Source of the DNA: CBDFFW01 sp965246945
GTDB taxonomy: Bacteria > Pseudomonadota > Alphaproteobacteria > UBA11073
Assembly (NCBI GenBank): GCA_965246945.1
Contig: CBDFFW010000001.1
Coordinates: 558,001 to 622,000 of the forward strand
Direction of reading: 5' to 3'
Length of the DNA: 64,000 nt
The translations under genes and the position numbers were made by a program. Under the pieces are notes generated by a model, which saw nothing but the letters and a program-made list of their open reading frames with translations, was not told where the DNA came from and did no database searches. Shown piece by piece: positions 8,182 to 15,123 of the stretch; position 1 is the stretch's first letter; each line of letters begins with the position of its first letter.

Positions 8182-9093
8182 ATGAAATACGGGTTATGGC
8201 CGTTAATGCTGTCAATCGGCGGCAAAGATTATCCGGCGGAGTTGGTTGAGGCCACTTATGCGGAAAAAGCGGGTTTTGATAAAATTTATGCGGTGAATGC
8301 CTTGCCGCCCATTTTTATCGATGCCTTGGTGCGGGCCGCGCAGGTTTGTGCGGTGCCGCATACCTGGCGGGTTAAGGAATATCAAACCGAAGCAGAAGTT
8401 CCGCCTGATATTGTGCGCCAAGGCCGCGTGGTGTTGGAGAAAGATCAAACCGCCTTGGGCGCGCATATTATTACCTATATGGGCGAACAAAATGGTGAGC
8501 AGATATTTCTGGCGGCCGGCGCGATCCGCGATCATTTAACGCGTGATTTTCATAATCCGCTTTTTCCCGTGGTTTCGCGCGCCGTGGTGGCACCGGCCTG
8601 GCGCGGCAAGGGTTTAGGCAAGATGATCGTCGAACACCGCTTTAAAGCGGTGCTGAATTATTTTGGCCATATGCCCAATGCCATTCATTTCGCCACCGAA
8701 AATGAACGCATTTTAAAAGCAATTAAGCATGTGGAGCGGGATACAGAATTGCGGTTTGTGCATATCGGCAATGAAACTTATGCAGCCGCCGATGGTGTGT
8801 ATTCTGTGAGTGATTATTTATGTTTTCTGCCAGAATATCAGCGGGTGTTGTTAAAAGCGTGCGATGTGTTGGCCAAGCCAGTGCCGCTAACGGCAGAATT
8901 TAAAGCAAGTTTGAAATTATTTATGGCCAATGGGATTGAGGTAATCAAGGGTAGTACGTTGGAGCAGCAATTTTATACTGTGCGGGAAGCAGCCAAAAAG
9001 CTGTCGTCAGCAGATGTAACGATCCAGCCAGCGCTGCAAACTATTGCCGAATTTTTCACCGTGAAAACCAAAATCGGCGCGGTGTATCCTTAG
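8182..9093 (+). CDS. GNAT-fold acyltransferase-like protein
   Basis: A 303-aa protein with a recognisable acetyl-CoA binding motif A of the GNAT superfamily, VVAPAWRGKGLGKMIVEHRF at about residues 131-150, preceded by a plausible beta-hairpin (residues about 90-130). The C-terminal 90 residues are helical and have no motif I know. Its ATG follows directly on the TAG of the PLP-enzyme gene, so it probably acts with that enzyme or on the same metabolite pool; the substrate is unknown. The GNAT assignment rests on one motif. Confidence 0.7.
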   Translation: MKYGLWPLMLSIGGKDYPAELVEATYAEKAGFDKIYAVNALPPIFIDALVRAAQVCAVPHTWRVKEYQTEAEVPPDIVRQGRVVLEKDQTALGAHIITYMGEQNGEQIFLAAGAIRDHLTRDFHNPLFPVVSRAVVAPAWRGKGLGKMIVEHRFKAVLNYFGHMPNAIHFATENERILKAIKHVERDTELRFVHIGNETYAAADGVYSVSDYLCFLPEYQRVLLKACDVLAKPVPLTAEFKASLKLFMANGIEVIKGSTLEQQFYTVREAAKKLSSADVTIQPALQTIAEFFTVKTKIGAVYP

Positions 9094-9107
9094 TTTTAAG
9101 CAGCATC

Positions 9108-9136
9108 GCTAACCTTCCCCTTGTGGAAGGGTTAGC
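9108..9136. terminator. Hairpin between convergent genes
   Basis: GCTAACCTTCC (9108-9118) pairs with GGAAGGGTTAGC (9125-9136), with one bulged base. It lies between the ends of the convergent GNAT and IscA-type genes. There is no strong T-run, so it may be a repeat unit acting as a bidirectional transcript end. Confidence 0.45.
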
Positions 9137-9142
9137 AATCTT

Positions 9143-9541
9143 CTAACCACAACTATCGCCTTCAACTTTTTCTATCTCGCCTTTGGCGATGGCCATTTTG
9201 GCGGCATCGGTGGTGAAGCTTTCGCCGCAGCCGCAGCTGCCTTGTTCATTCGGGTTGCGGAACACAAATTTAGATTCCAATTCGCCGCGCTCAAAATCCA
9301 CTTCAGTACCGATTAAAAACATGGTGGCGGGCGGATCGATCAGCACACGGGTGCCATCCGCCAATTGAATAATCTCTTCAAATTTTTTATCGGCTGATGC
9401 GTATTCCACGTGATAGGCCAGGCCTGAACAGCCCCGCGCCTTAATCCCAAACCGCAGGCCGACCGTGCCCACCGGCGCACGGCTTAATAATTCGGCCACG
9501 CGCTCCCGCGCAGAATTCGTAAAGGTCATCGCTTGGCGCAT
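9143..9541 (-). CDS. A-type Fe-S carrier (IscA/ErpA family) with extended C-terminus
   Basis: Scaffold or carrier that delivers Fe-S clusters. The HesB/YadR/YfhF fold is recognisable (SARERVAELLSRAP, LRFGIKARGCSGLAYHVEYA, VLIDPPATMFLIGTEVDF, SKFVFRNPNE), and the three conserved cysteines are present: ARGCSG and the C-terminal CGCG pair. It is 132 aa, 25 longer than typical IscA because of a tail rich in Lys/Glu ending in GDSCG. The first ATG (9541) is used; 9529 is also possible. It is distant from sufE (23 kb), which works in the same pathway. Confidence 0.92.
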   Translation of the reverse strand: MRQAMTFTNSARERVAELLSRAPVGTVGLRFGIKARGCSGLAYHVEYASADKKFEEIIQLADGTRVLIDPPATMFLIGTEVDFERGELESKFVFRNPNEQGSCGCGESFTTDAAKMAIAKGEIEKVEGDSCG

Positions 9542-9613
9542 TTGTTACTATATAATGTACCTAATGCTAAATGCAAAAGAACCTAATTTATTAGGAGTTA
9601 AAAAGTAAATTTA

Positions 9614-10036
9614 TTATGGCTGATTTATAAACCTAAAAGGAGTTTTCTTTATAGTTTGTTCAACTGATTTGCCCTTAGTATTTTTTTGTTCAAACAGCAC
9701 ATAATCATTATTACCAGATTTTAATCCAAAACGATCAAACAGAGCTTTTTGATTGTCAAAATCAAGACTTTTGTTCATGTCCTCTATTGTTGCATCATTG
9801 CCAAGAAATTTAAATCGCTGTTCTGAGGTATATTTTTCCGGAATGTTAATTCGATAAGCTATGCGGCGAATAGCTGTGTCGTTATTTAGTTTTATAGTTG
9901 TATCAACTAGCTGGCCACCTAATCTGATATGTAATCCAGCCCCAGTTATTAAAGTAGTTAAAGCAATAATCCATGTAAGCCCTTTCAAAAAAGTAGCCGT
10001 ATCATTGTGATTAATTGGCAAGGTACTTGATGACAT
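9614..10036 (-). CDS. Small orphan single-pass membrane protein
   Basis: A 140-aa protein of unknown function. After a polar N-terminus, residues about 18-36 (GLTWIIALTTLITGAGLHI) form one transmembrane helix; the remaining 100 residues are polar, basic and probably extracytoplasmic. No known motif. Its ATG follows immediately on the TAA of a 54-codon gene (10037-10201), so the two are translationally coupled. AT-rich codon use sets the pair apart from the surrounding housekeeping genes. Confidence 0.65.
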   Translation of the reverse strand: MSSSTLPINHNDTATFLKGLTWIIALTTLITGAGLHIRLGGQLVDTTIKLNNDTAIRRIAYRINIPEKYTSEQRFKFLGNDATIEDMNKSLDFDNQKALFDRFGLKSGNNDYVLFEQKNTKGKSVEQTIKKTPFRFINQP

Positions 10037-10201
10037 TTATAAAATAAGCCTGCTTTTCTCAGCCTCTAACTCTGCTTCTTTACCTGCAACAGTGGGAATG
10101 GCATTTGGAATTTGTCCATAATATTTATGACCAGTTGTTGCAACCAGTTCTTTAGGTAAAACTGTGCCACCAAATGGGCTTTCTGTTGATGAATATGACA
10201 T
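10037..10201 (-). CDS. 54-aa small protein coupled to the 140-aa membrane protein
   Basis: An open frame from ATG (10201) to TAA (10037) with a good ribosome binding site (TTAGGAAATTAAC before ATG). The protein begins MSYSSTESPFGG and is polar, ending in a charged helix (KEAELEAEKSRL). The TAA is followed directly by the ATG of the downstream gene, which supports genuine translation. Function unknown; there is no membrane segment or motif. Confidence 0.55.
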   Translation of the reverse strand: MSYSSTESPFGGTVLPKELVATTGHKYYGQIPNAIPTVAGKEAELEAEKSRLIL

Positions 10202-10268
10202 GTTAATTTCCTAATTAAGAATTCGATAAGTAGTAAATATTGCTTTTATTCGCAAGTTTAAATAAGTT

Positions 10269-10775
10269 TTAAGCCACATCTAAATACAAACTGTCATCAA
10301 AGCCGCCGGTGGTGCGTTGGTAGCGTTGGGTGCTTTTGCAGCCGTCACAAATACGGTGACCGACGCTGGTTGAGGGGAAACTGCTTTTGCACATTAAGCA
10401 GCAACGCGCTTGGGTGGCTTTGGGTTCGCTGTCATAATAATCACGCACGCGGGCAATGCGTTTGCTGCTGAAATTCAACACATTGCGTGGTTTATTTTCA
10501 CCGTTAAAGTTTTTGCGGCCGGCATTGCTGCGGCGCGGCAGGCCCAGGCGGGCCGCCTGGGTCAAAATGGCGCTGGGGGTGCGGCCCAATGCGTCTGACA
10601 TATCATTCAAGGCCGCTCCCGCTGCCCATAAACCGCGCAATTCCTCATGCTGGCTGGCCCAAGAAGAATTTTTGGTCGGGTTGCGGCCAAAATTTTCATT
10701 TGGCAAAGCAGTCGCCCGCATAAAAGGCGAGGTGGTTGCCCGAGCGGCTTGACTGGCAGAAAGAAATGCAGACAT
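10269..10775 (-). CDS. GcrA-like helix-turn-helix protein with C-terminal zinc ribbon
   Basis: A 168-aa probable DNA-binding protein. Residues about 38-80 (HEELRGLWAAGAALNDMSDA, then LGRTPSAILTQAARLGLPRR) resemble the GcrA-family HTH, in which a Trp-rich helix and the xLGrTxxAIxxxxxRLGL recognition helix are diagnostic. A four-cysteine zinc ribbon follows near the C-terminus (CLMCKSSFPSTSVGHRICDGC), a form frequent in alphaproteobacterial regulators. Residues 1-37 are low-complexity. Whether it is the true cell-cycle regulator GcrA or a divergent paralogue cannot be decided here; the N-terminus and zinc ribbon differ from the canonical layout. An AAAGG ribosome binding site precedes the ATG. 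Confidence 0.6.
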   Translation of the reverse strand: MSAFLSASQAARATTSPFMRATALPNENFGRNPTKNSSWASQHEELRGLWAAGAALNDMSDALGRTPSAILTQAARLGLPRRSNAGRKNFNGENKPRNVLNFSSKRIARVRDYYDSEPKATQARCCLMCKSSFPSTSVGHRICDGCKSTQRYQRTTGGFDDSLYLDVA

Positions 10776-10909
10776 TGAAATGACCTTTCTTGAATAATTT
10801 GCCTAAAACTTTAGGAATATTTTCAAAAAATAGCATATAATTGATATCCTTGCAATAGAAAAAATGAATTTTTTGTCAGAAAGTGGCAAAAATTGCTAAA
10901 AACGCTGAT

Positions 10910-11497
10910 TTAACGGAAATTATAGAAGGTTTTGAGTACAGCATAGGCCAAATTGATCTGCTTTAATTTTTGCTCGGCCTGGCGGCTGCCGGAATTGTGA
11001 TCGGGATGGTGTTTTTTGGCCAGCAAGCGGTAGCGCGTGCGCACAGCGGTAAAATTGGCAGCTGGGGTGAGGTTAAACAGGGAAAAGGCCTGGCTTTGTT
11101 CCTTGGTCAGTTTGGTGGTGATTTGTTCAGGCATTTCAACATAAGCGCCTGGTTGATCTTTAAAGGCATAGCCCATATTTTCGCGCATGGCTTGGTTAAC
11201 CGCTTGCCATTGCCAGCGCGGGTTGCGCGTGGCATTGCCGCGCAGGCCGAACGGGCGGGTTGGCTGGCCGCCAATTAGGCTTTCCGCCATAAACACTTCC
11301 AATTCACCAGGGGTCATATGCGCACAAAAATTCCAGCCTTTATTATAAGCTTGCACATGTTGCAGGCAAAACCAGTGATATTCACGCAGATTTTGGGGTG
11401 ATTTGGGCGCGCGGTAAATGCCCGCTTCTAAACAATTTGGCACTTCACAGGCTTTGCCCTCGCTTTGCGGCTCGTATTGTGATTTGCGCTGCGCCAT
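10910..11497 (-). CDS. J-domain (DnaJ-like) protein, alphaproteobacterial type
   Basis: Predicted co-chaperone that stimulates DnaK ATPase. The J domain is C-terminal (about residues 140-195) with the essential HPD tripeptide in AKKHHPDHNSGS and the family-typical INLAYAVLK end. The N-terminal 120 residues carry Cys/His pairs (CEVPNCLEAG...WFCLQHVQAYN) that recur in this alphaproteobacterial family and may bind a metal. I use the ATG at 11497 (MAQRKSQYE); the frame extends to 11539, but those residues are not family-like. It is monocistronic and diverges from the RHH gene. Confidence 0.85.
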   Translation of the reverse strand: MAQRKSQYEPQSEGKACEVPNCLEAGIYRAPKSPQNLREYHWFCLQHVQAYNKGWNFCAHMTPGELEVFMAESLIGGQPTRPFGLRGNATRNPRWQWQAVNQAMRENMGYAFKDQPGAYVEMPEQITTKLTKEQSQAFSLFNLTPAANFTAVRTRYRLLAKKHHPDHNSGSRQAEQKLKQINLAYAVLKTFYNFR

Positions 11498-11649
11498 GGT
11501 GTTAACAGAGTAATGTAATGCCTTTGCCAGCCAAACCAAAAGAATTTATTCACAAAATTTGCCGTTTTATGACAAAAAACCCTCTTGCGGATTAACGTAA
11601 AATCAACTCATAGTTGTTTATAGATATTACATACAACTGAGAGACTGAA

Positions 11650-11952
11650 ATGGGTAATGCTACTTTTTTGATTAATCGCAATGTTGTGGTGCGCGGGCAT
11701 CGCACCTCCGTACGGTTAGAGCCGGATATGTGGGCTGCTTTGTTCGATATCGCGTCGAAAGAAAGCCTGACCATTCACCAGCTATGTGATGAGGTGGCGG
11801 GCAGTCGCCGCCCGGGCACGTCTTTCACGGCTGCCTTGCGGGTGTTTGTCATGAATTATTTCCGGCAGCGCTCGGCCATCACCACCAATGTGGATCCGTT
11901 GGTAACTGAAGCACGGTCGGAGACAGCAGCTGGTTACGCCCGCACTGCTTAA
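11650..11952 (+). CDS. Ribbon-helix-helix (RHH_4-type) protein
   Basis: A 100-aa protein with the alphaproteobacterial RHH_4 layout: RNVVVRGHRTSVRLEPDMW at about residues 9-27 (beta strand then helix), ALFDIASKESLTIHQLCDEV as the second helix, and SFTAALRVFVMNYFRQ. RHH folds bind DNA as dimers; targets are unknown. A run of GAGAGACTGAA before the ATG serves as a weak ribosome binding site. The ubiquinone hydroxylase gene follows 42 nt downstream of the stop codon and may share its transcript. Confidence 0.85.
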   Translation: MGNATFLINRNVVVRGHRTSVRLEPDMWAALFDIASKESLTIHQLCDEVAGSRRPGTSFTAALRVFVMNYFRQRSAITTNVDPLVTEARSETAAGYARTA

Positions 11953-11993
11953 CATAAGTGACAAGGTGGCTGGCCGCCTTTAACTTAAAAGGC

Positions 11994-13163
11994 ATGCAAA
12001 ATGCGCCAGTGATTGTGGGTGGGGGCTTGGTTGGGCTCAGCACGGCGATTGCGTTGGCGCAGGCTGGGTTGCCATGCACCGTTTTGGAGCAGCAAAAAAT
12101 TAGTCATTTGCCATCAAGCGATTTGCGGACAACTGCCGTGAATGCGCGGAGCCAGCGATTGCTGGCCAATTTAGGGGTGTGGCCAGCCTTGGCTGCGGGT
12201 GCGTGCCCCATTGAGGACATTCGCATTGCTGATGGGGCCAAGCCTAACCTGCTGCATTTTACCGCCGAACCTGGGCAACCAATGGGCTATATTGTGTTGA
12301 ACAGTGATTTGCGCCAAGCGCTGTGGCAACGCGCACAGGCTTTAAAGGTGGTAATGCAAGATGGTGTGCAAATTGCTGGTTATGCGCGGGATGCCCAAGT
12401 GATAAAAATTGAACTGGCAGACGGTAAACAGATTACCACACCGCTGTTGATTGGAGCAGATGGGCGTAATTCACGCATTCGCGAATGGGCGGGGATTGAA
12501 ACCATTGGCTGGGCGTATAAGCAGCAAGCGGTGATCGCGGTGGTTGAACATGCGCAGCCGCACAATAATATAGCCGTTGAACATTTTTGGCCGCAAGGGC
12601 CGTTTGCGCTGTTGCCGATGCCGGATGGTGAAAATAAGCAACCGCGTTCGGCCTTGGTGTGGACGATGAAACCGGCTGAAGCGGCCGCGTTAATGGCGCT
12701 GGATGAAACAGCTTTTGCTGCATTATTAAATGCACGGATTGGTGAATATTTTGGGATTGTCACGCGTGCTTTTGCCCGCCAGTCTTATCCGCTATCTTTA
12801 AAACTGGCCAAGCGTTTTGCAGGGGAGCGCGTGGTGCTGATCGGCGATGCCGCGCATGTGATTCACCCCATCGCCGGACAAGGGTTGAATCTGGGCTGGC
12901 GTGATGCGGAATGCTTAGCCAAATTAGTGGGCGAACATGCTGGACTTGGTTTGGATATCGGTCTTAGCACAGTGACGGATCGTTACCGTGCCGCCCGCAT
13001 CGCCGATGTGTGGGCGATGAGCGCGGCAACCGATGGGCTTGATCGTTTGTTCTCCACCGCGCACGAACCATTTAGTTGGTTGCGGCATACGGGTTTGAAA
13101 CTGGTTGAGCAGATCCCACCGTTGAAAGTGCTATTCCGTAATTATGCTATGGGCCGTGTTTAA
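11994..13163 (+). CDS. FAD-dependent ubiquinone-biosynthesis hydroxylase (UbiH/UbiF/Coq6 family)
   Basis: Flavin monooxygenase that hydroxylates the ubiquinone ring. Starting at the ATG at 11994 (MQNAPVIVGGG), the N-terminal dinucleotide site VIVGGGLVGLSTAIALAQAG and E-rich strand end are intact, as are the DG motif (LIGADGRNSRIREWAGI) and the C-terminal FAD motif with RVVLIGDAAHVIHPIAGQGL and NLGWRDAECLA. It is 389 aa, as expected. Which ring position it hydroxylates cannot be deduced. Its 3' end overlaps the convergent receiver gene by 17 nt. Confidence 0.92.
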   Translation: MQNAPVIVGGGLVGLSTAIALAQAGLPCTVLEQQKISHLPSSDLRTTAVNARSQRLLANLGVWPALAAGACPIEDIRIADGAKPNLLHFTAEPGQPMGYIVLNSDLRQALWQRAQALKVVMQDGVQIAGYARDAQVIKIELADGKQITTPLLIGADGRNSRIREWAGIETIGWAYKQQAVIAVVEHAQPHNNIAVEHFWPQGPFALLPMPDGENKQPRSALVWTMKPAEAAALMALDETAFAALLNARIGEYFGIVTRAFARQSYPLSLKLAKRFAGERVVLIGDAAHVIHPIAGQGLNLGWRDAECLAKLVGEHAGLGLDIGLSTVTDRYRAARIADVWAMSAATDGLDRLFSTAHEPFSWLRHTGLKLVEQIPPLKVLFRNYAMGRV

Positions 13164-13551
13164 GTGGGCCAGATGGCGGCACCGCATTATCAGCCAATAA
13201 TTTTTTAATATCTTGTAAAAAAATGATCCAATTTAAATCAGTGTCTTTGATCACTACAATACCGCCTAACTTTTCTACTTGTTCTCGTTCTGTTTTATTG
13301 ACAGCGCTGGAAAATAAAATAAATTTTGTGGTATCACCACGGGCCCTTAGTTCTTTCAATGCATCAATACCATTTTTGCCTGGCATGTTAAAGTCGCTAA
13401 TAATAAGATCGGGTTTTTCCTTGCCAGCTTTTTCCAATAGTTCAATTCCATTATTTACTTGAACAACTTCATAACCGGCGTTTTTTAAAAAGAGTAGAAC
13501 GATCCGCCGATTACCGTCATCATCTTCCGCATGCAAAATTTTTGCCATCAT
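13147..13551 (-). CDS. Single-domain response regulator (CheY-like)
   Basis: A 134-aa stand-alone receiver domain. The acidic pocket is present (HAEDDDGNRR), the phospho-acceptor Asp lies in LIISDFNMPGKNGID, the Ser/Thr position in FILFSSAV, and a Lys follows in VVIKDTD, although the usual Lys-Pro is Lys-Asp. It has no output domain, so it probably acts by protein-protein contact or in a phosphorelay. No kinase gene is adjacent. Its end overlaps the end of the convergent hydroxylase gene. Confidence 0.92.
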   Translation of the reverse strand: MMAKILHAEDDDGNRRIVLLFLKNAGYEVVQVNNGIELLEKAGKEKPDLIISDFNMPGKNGIDALKELRARGDTTKFILFSSAVNKTEREQVEKLGGIVVIKDTDLNWIIFLQDIKKLLADNAVPPSGPLKHGP

Positions 13552-13614
13552 TCCCTCGATTACCAGCTTTCACGCTAAGTGTTAACATTTTATGTCAATT
13601 CTCTATAAGAACTT

Positions 13615-14184
13615 ATGCTAATAAATAATATGCAATGGCTGCAACCCGCACAATTGATCGGTTATGGCGCGTTTGCGGCAGTTAGTTTCGGGTTTGCGCA
13701 AAAGGATATTCAGCGGCTTATTCGCTTTCATACATTCGGCACGGCGTTGTTTATTATTCATTATGCGTGGCTCGGCGCGTGGCTGCCGGCGGGGGCCAGC
13801 GGGATTAATGTCATCCGTAATTTGTTAATTAAGCGTGCGGATACGGTGCTGCGCAAACACCTGATTATTGGCGGGCTGGTGGCGGCCTATACGCTTAATT
13901 GTGTGCTGACTTACCACGGCTGGGTGAGCTATGTGTTGTGGTGCGCCAGTATGGTGATTATTGTGGCGTATTTCAAGGCGACGGGCCTTCGCCAACGGTT
14001 TTGCCTGTTAACTGCTTCGCTATTATGGCTATTAAATAATATCGGGGTGCATTCGATTGGCGGCGTGGGCATGGAAATACTCAATACCGGCATTCACTGC
14101 ACCACAATTTGGCGCTTATTGCGCGAGCAAAAGATTGATGCGCAGCTGGCCCAAACAGATATTGCCGTTGGCAATCTTACTTAG
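13615..14184 (+). CDS. YgjV-family inner membrane protein
   Basis: A 189-aa polytopic membrane protein with about five to six hydrophobic segments (for example LIGYGAFAAVSFGFAQKD at the N-terminus and TFGTALFIIHYAWLGAWLPA). The N-terminal GY..F..S...F...D...L......G...F..HY pattern, with the conserved NxIRN (GINVIRNLLI), is that of the Imp-YgjV family, whose function is not established. The last codons overlap the end of the convergent secreted protein gene by 8 nt. Confidence 0.85.
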   Translation: MLINNMQWLQPAQLIGYGAFAAVSFGFAQKDIQRLIRFHTFGTALFIIHYAWLGAWLPAGASGINVIRNLLIKRADTVLRKHLIIGGLVAAYTLNCVLTYHGWVSYVLWCASMVIIVAYFKATGLRQRFCLLTASLLWLLNNIGVHSIGGVGMEILNTGIHCTTIWRLLREQKIDAQLAQTDIAVGNLT

Positions 14185-14431
14185 CCGGTTTGGCTTCGAC
14201 CTTGGTGGCGGTCATGGTGTAATACACGGTGACTTTGCTGCCTATTTTTACATCGGCGGGAATTTCGCTGGCCGCATCGCGCTGAATTTCCCATTTGTCT
14301 TTGCCTTTCATTACCACCATGGTTTGATCGTTTAATTCAACCACTGGACCCGTAACTTGGTAATTTTTGGCGGCAAAAGCAGCGGGCGCGCATAGCAGCA
14401 AAGCGGCAGTAAGCAGGGCAATTTTTTTCAT
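14177..14431 (-). CDS. Small secreted (periplasmic) protein
   Basis: From the ATG at 14431 the product has a classical signal peptide (MKKIALLTAALLLCAPAAFA) and a mature part of about 64 residues beginning AKNYQVTGPVVELNDQ. The predicted strands (MVVMKGKDKWEIQRD, GSKVTVYYTMTATKVE) suggest a small beta-barrel of OB type. Similar small proteins occur in many proteobacteria without a known function. The ATG at 14449 would add six residues and is less likely. Confidence 0.8.
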   Translation of the reverse strand: MKKIALLTAALLLCAPAAFAAKNYQVTGPVVELNDQTMVVMKGKDKWEIQRDAASEIPADVKIGSKVTVYYTMTATKVEAKPAK

Positions 14432-14479
14432 ATAGCCTGTATATCTCATAAACTTTATATGTTCAATTGATAAAGTTTC

Positions 14480-14791
14480 TTAGTGGATAGCTTGTGTAAT
14501 TTTATAAGTATAAGGTTTAATGCGAGCGATTTGCGCACCAATTTTGCGGCGCGTTTCAAGTGTGTCATAGGCATTTTGCAGGCGCATAAAATAACCTTCC
14601 GAAAGCTGAAAGAATTTACACAAGCGTAAATCTGTATCCGCAGTAATCGCGCGTGTACCTTTAACGATGGCATGGATGCGGTTAGGAGGAACGCCAAGCG
14701 CCGCCGCCAAAGCATTTTGGCTTAAATTAATCTCCTGCAAAAATTCTTCTTTCAAAATAATGCCGGGATGGGGGTTTCGTAATAATGCCAT
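14480..14791 (-). CDS. higA: HigA-family antitoxin
   Basis: Antitoxin and autorepressor of a type II toxin-antitoxin pair. The 103-aa protein carries the family start HPGIILKEEFLQEINLSQNA and an XRE-type helix-turn-helix (LAAALGVPPNRIHAIVKGTR, about residues 29-48), followed by the conserved DLRLCKFFQLSEGYFMRLQ segment. It lies 11 nt downstream of the toxin gene, the order normal for higBA. A candidate operator lies upstream of the toxin gene (15105-15123). Confidence 0.93.
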   Translation of the reverse strand: MALLRNPHPGIILKEEFLQEINLSQNALAAALGVPPNRIHAIVKGTRAITADTDLRLCKFFQLSEGYFMRLQNAYDTLETRRKIGAQIARIKPYTYKITQAIH

Positions 14792-14802
14792 TTCAATCTC
14801 CT

Positions 14803-15084
14803 TTAATGATAATCCGTAATTTCTACTTGTTGGGCTGTATCATTCAGCCAATGAAAGCAGATGCGCCACTGATTGTTGATCCGTATACTCCATTGTCCCT
14901 TGCGGTTGCCTTTCAATATTTCCAGCCGGTTACCAGGTGGATTGCGTAAATCATCAACCGTTATGGCAGCATCCAGTTGACGCAATTTGCTTAGAGCGCG
15001 TTCCTGAATATCGCGTGGGAATTTACGTGATATTTGGCCCGACCAAATTTTTTCTGTTTCCGAACATTTGAACGAACCAATCAT
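14803..15084 (-). CDS. higB: HigB-family toxin (RelE superfamily mRNA interferase)
   Basis: A 93-aa toxin of the killer-protein group that cleaves mRNA on the ribosome. The family residues are present: IGSFKCSETEKIWSG, RALSKLRQLDAA, DLRNPPGNRLEILKGNRKGQ with the conserved Leu-Glu-Leu-like segment, and WSIRINNQWRICFHW with the Arg used in catalysis, ending in VEITDYH. It is the first gene of the higBA pair and follows the end of the threonine dehydratase gene by 36 nt. Confidence 0.93.
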   Translation of the reverse strand: MIGSFKCSETEKIWSGQISRKFPRDIQERALSKLRQLDAAITVDDLRNPPGNRLEILKGNRKGQWSIRINNQWRICFHWLNDTAQQVEITDYH

Positions 15085-15104
15085 TGATTATTTCTAATAT
15101 AGCA

Positions 15105-15123
15105 TGATACGTGATACGTATCA
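15105..15123. promoter_or_regulatory. Candidate HigA operator upstream of higB
   Basis: A perfect 12-bp palindrome TGATACGTATCA (15112-15123), preceded in direct orientation by a further half-site TGATACG (15105-15111). It lies 21-39 bp upstream of the higB start, where autoregulatory antitoxin operators sit, and overlaps the stop codon of the upstream threonine dehydratase gene. HigA binding is inferred. Confidence 0.5.
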
